Of a stretch of DNA of 7,375 nucleotides, positions 7,046 through 7,375 are shown one piece after another (the first letter of the stretch is position 1; the number at the start of each line of letters is the position of its first letter). The notes under the pieces are model-generated. The model was not told the origin of the DNA, made no database searches, and saw only the letters and a program-made list of their open reading frames with translations. The position numbers and the translations under genes were made by a program. The DNA is from Acidobacteria bacterium UBA6911 (GTDB lineage: Bacteria > Acidobacteriota > UBA6911), in contig DKBB01000006.1 in assembly GCA_002451015.1 (NCBI GenBank), forward strand, positions 17,375 through 24,749, read 5' to 3'.

Positions 7046-7062
7046 GCAAATACATTCGCAAT
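7034..7062. promoter_or_regulatory. Candidate operator over the ZIP promoter -10 box
   Basis: ATTGTGAAT and ATTCGCAAT (8 of 9 paired positions) flank an 11-base centre, and the element AATGCAAATACATT (7043-7056) lies inside. The repeat covers the -10 box and the likely start site, a common position for a repressor. The neighbouring Fur-family protein is the obvious candidate to bind here. Confidence 0.5.
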
Positions 7063-7079
7063 AGCGGGAGGGATGCGAC

Positions 7080-7375
7080 ATGCAGGATTTTGGGGCGGTG
7101 GCGATAAGGGTGGTTCCGGCATTCGTGCTTGCCCTTGCCGGGGGTGTGATCAGCTCCCTGTTCGCAGTTTCCCACGCAAGATTGTGCCGTATGATCAGCC
7201 TCGCAGCGGGAACGTTGTTGGGCGTGACTCTTTTCTCCATTATTCCGGAAAGCTACGGAGCGTTGCCTTTATGGCAACTGTCGGCGTCACTTGTTTCCGG
7301 GTACGCCGTTTTTTTTCTGATCAGCAGGTATGTGTTTCATGTCTGTCCTGCCTGCGCAGCAAGTCATTTTGACGA
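7080..7375 (+). CDS. ZIP-family divalent metal transporter, N-terminal part
   Basis: The frame begins at an ATG with an excellent ribosome site (GGGAGGG, 7066-7072, 7 bases upstream) and stays open to the window edge; 98 residues are visible. There are three hydrophobic segments, at about 9-30, 38-56 and 65-84. The second, with the pattern LAAGTLLGVTLFSIIPESYG, matches the second membrane helix of ZIP proteins, where a Gly-rich helix ends in PE. After the third helix comes a metal-ligand-rich stretch (FHVCPACAASHFD, 86-98; His87, Cys89, Cys92, His96, Asp98), placed like the variable His-rich loop of ZIPs. The metal-binding helices 4 and 5, which would confirm the family, lie beyond the window. 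ZIP proteins bring Zn, Fe or Mn into the cytoplasm. It is divergent from the fur-like gene and probably regulated by it. Substrate is unproven. Confidence 0.82.
   Translation, partial: MQDFGAVAIRVVPAFVLALAGGVISSLFAVSHARLCRMISLAAGTLLGVTLFSIIPESYGALPLWQLSASLVSGYAVFFLISRYVFHVCPACAASHFD

Larger units (their letters stand above)
6764..7079. other. Divergent control region between the fur-like and ZIP genes
   Basis: These 316 bases hold no gene that I can support. From left to right they contain the likely leader of the fur-like transcript with two inverted repeats (6789-6812 and 6849-6861), a candidate promoter for the fur-like gene (6895-6923), a near-palindromic element (6934-6947), a 6-base hairpin (CCCGCA-ATAAA-TGCGGG, 6995-7011), and the ZIP promoter with an overlapping inverted repeat (7018-7062). 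The word CGCAAT occurs three times in the same orientation, at 6931, 6997 and 7057. Confidence 0.7.

Noticed and set aside
7037..7372. Open frame of 111 residues on the plus strand
   Set aside because: It is out of frame with the ZIP gene, which has the strong ribosome site and membrane-helix pattern; the product looks like a shadow with no recognisable domain.

Overview
The window is ordinary Gram-negative bacterial chromosome with dense genes on both strands. Two genes carry N-terminal export signals, and the inner-membrane and periplasmic transport parts are of the usual Gram-negative kind. The glucose-6-phosphate isomerase is of the E. coli-like ~550-residue class. I cannot name the lineage from the sequence alone. 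There are no RNA genes, insertion sequences, CRISPR arrays or phage genes that I can support.

Layout, left to right. (1) Bases 1-903 (+): the 3' part of a hybrid sensor kinase, a NarX/HisKA_3-type ATPase domain fused to a NarL-like receiver domain with no DNA-binding output. (2) Bases 904-1179: a regulatory gap with a palindrome over a possible -10 box. (3) Bases 1180-3713 (+): a complete molybdate ABC importer, modA-modB-modC, tightly packed (3- and 2-base gaps). (4) Bases 3714-3887: a short convergent gap with two hairpins. (5) Bases 3888-6763 (-): a fur-like regulator, an exported cyclophilin-type prolyl isomerase and pgi, read right to left in the order fur-like, cyclophilin, pgi. (6) Bases 6764-7079: a divergent control region. 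(7) Bases 7080-7375 (+): the start of a ZIP-family metal transporter that runs off the right edge.

How the parts fit. ModA captures molybdate (possibly tungstate) in the periplasm, ModB is the channel and ModC the ATPase; the operon would supply metal for Mo/W enzymes. The fur-like gene and the ZIP gene are divergently transcribed from a 316-base region. That region holds a strong promoter for the ZIP gene, a plausible promoter for the regulator, and two copies of a near-palindromic 14-base element, one at each promoter. The simplest reading is a metal-sensing switch in which the short Fur-family protein represses both the ZIP importer and itself. That switch is the most interesting part of the window, together with the regulator's missing N-terminal metal-ligand histidine. 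I found no evidence for a wholly new type of system.
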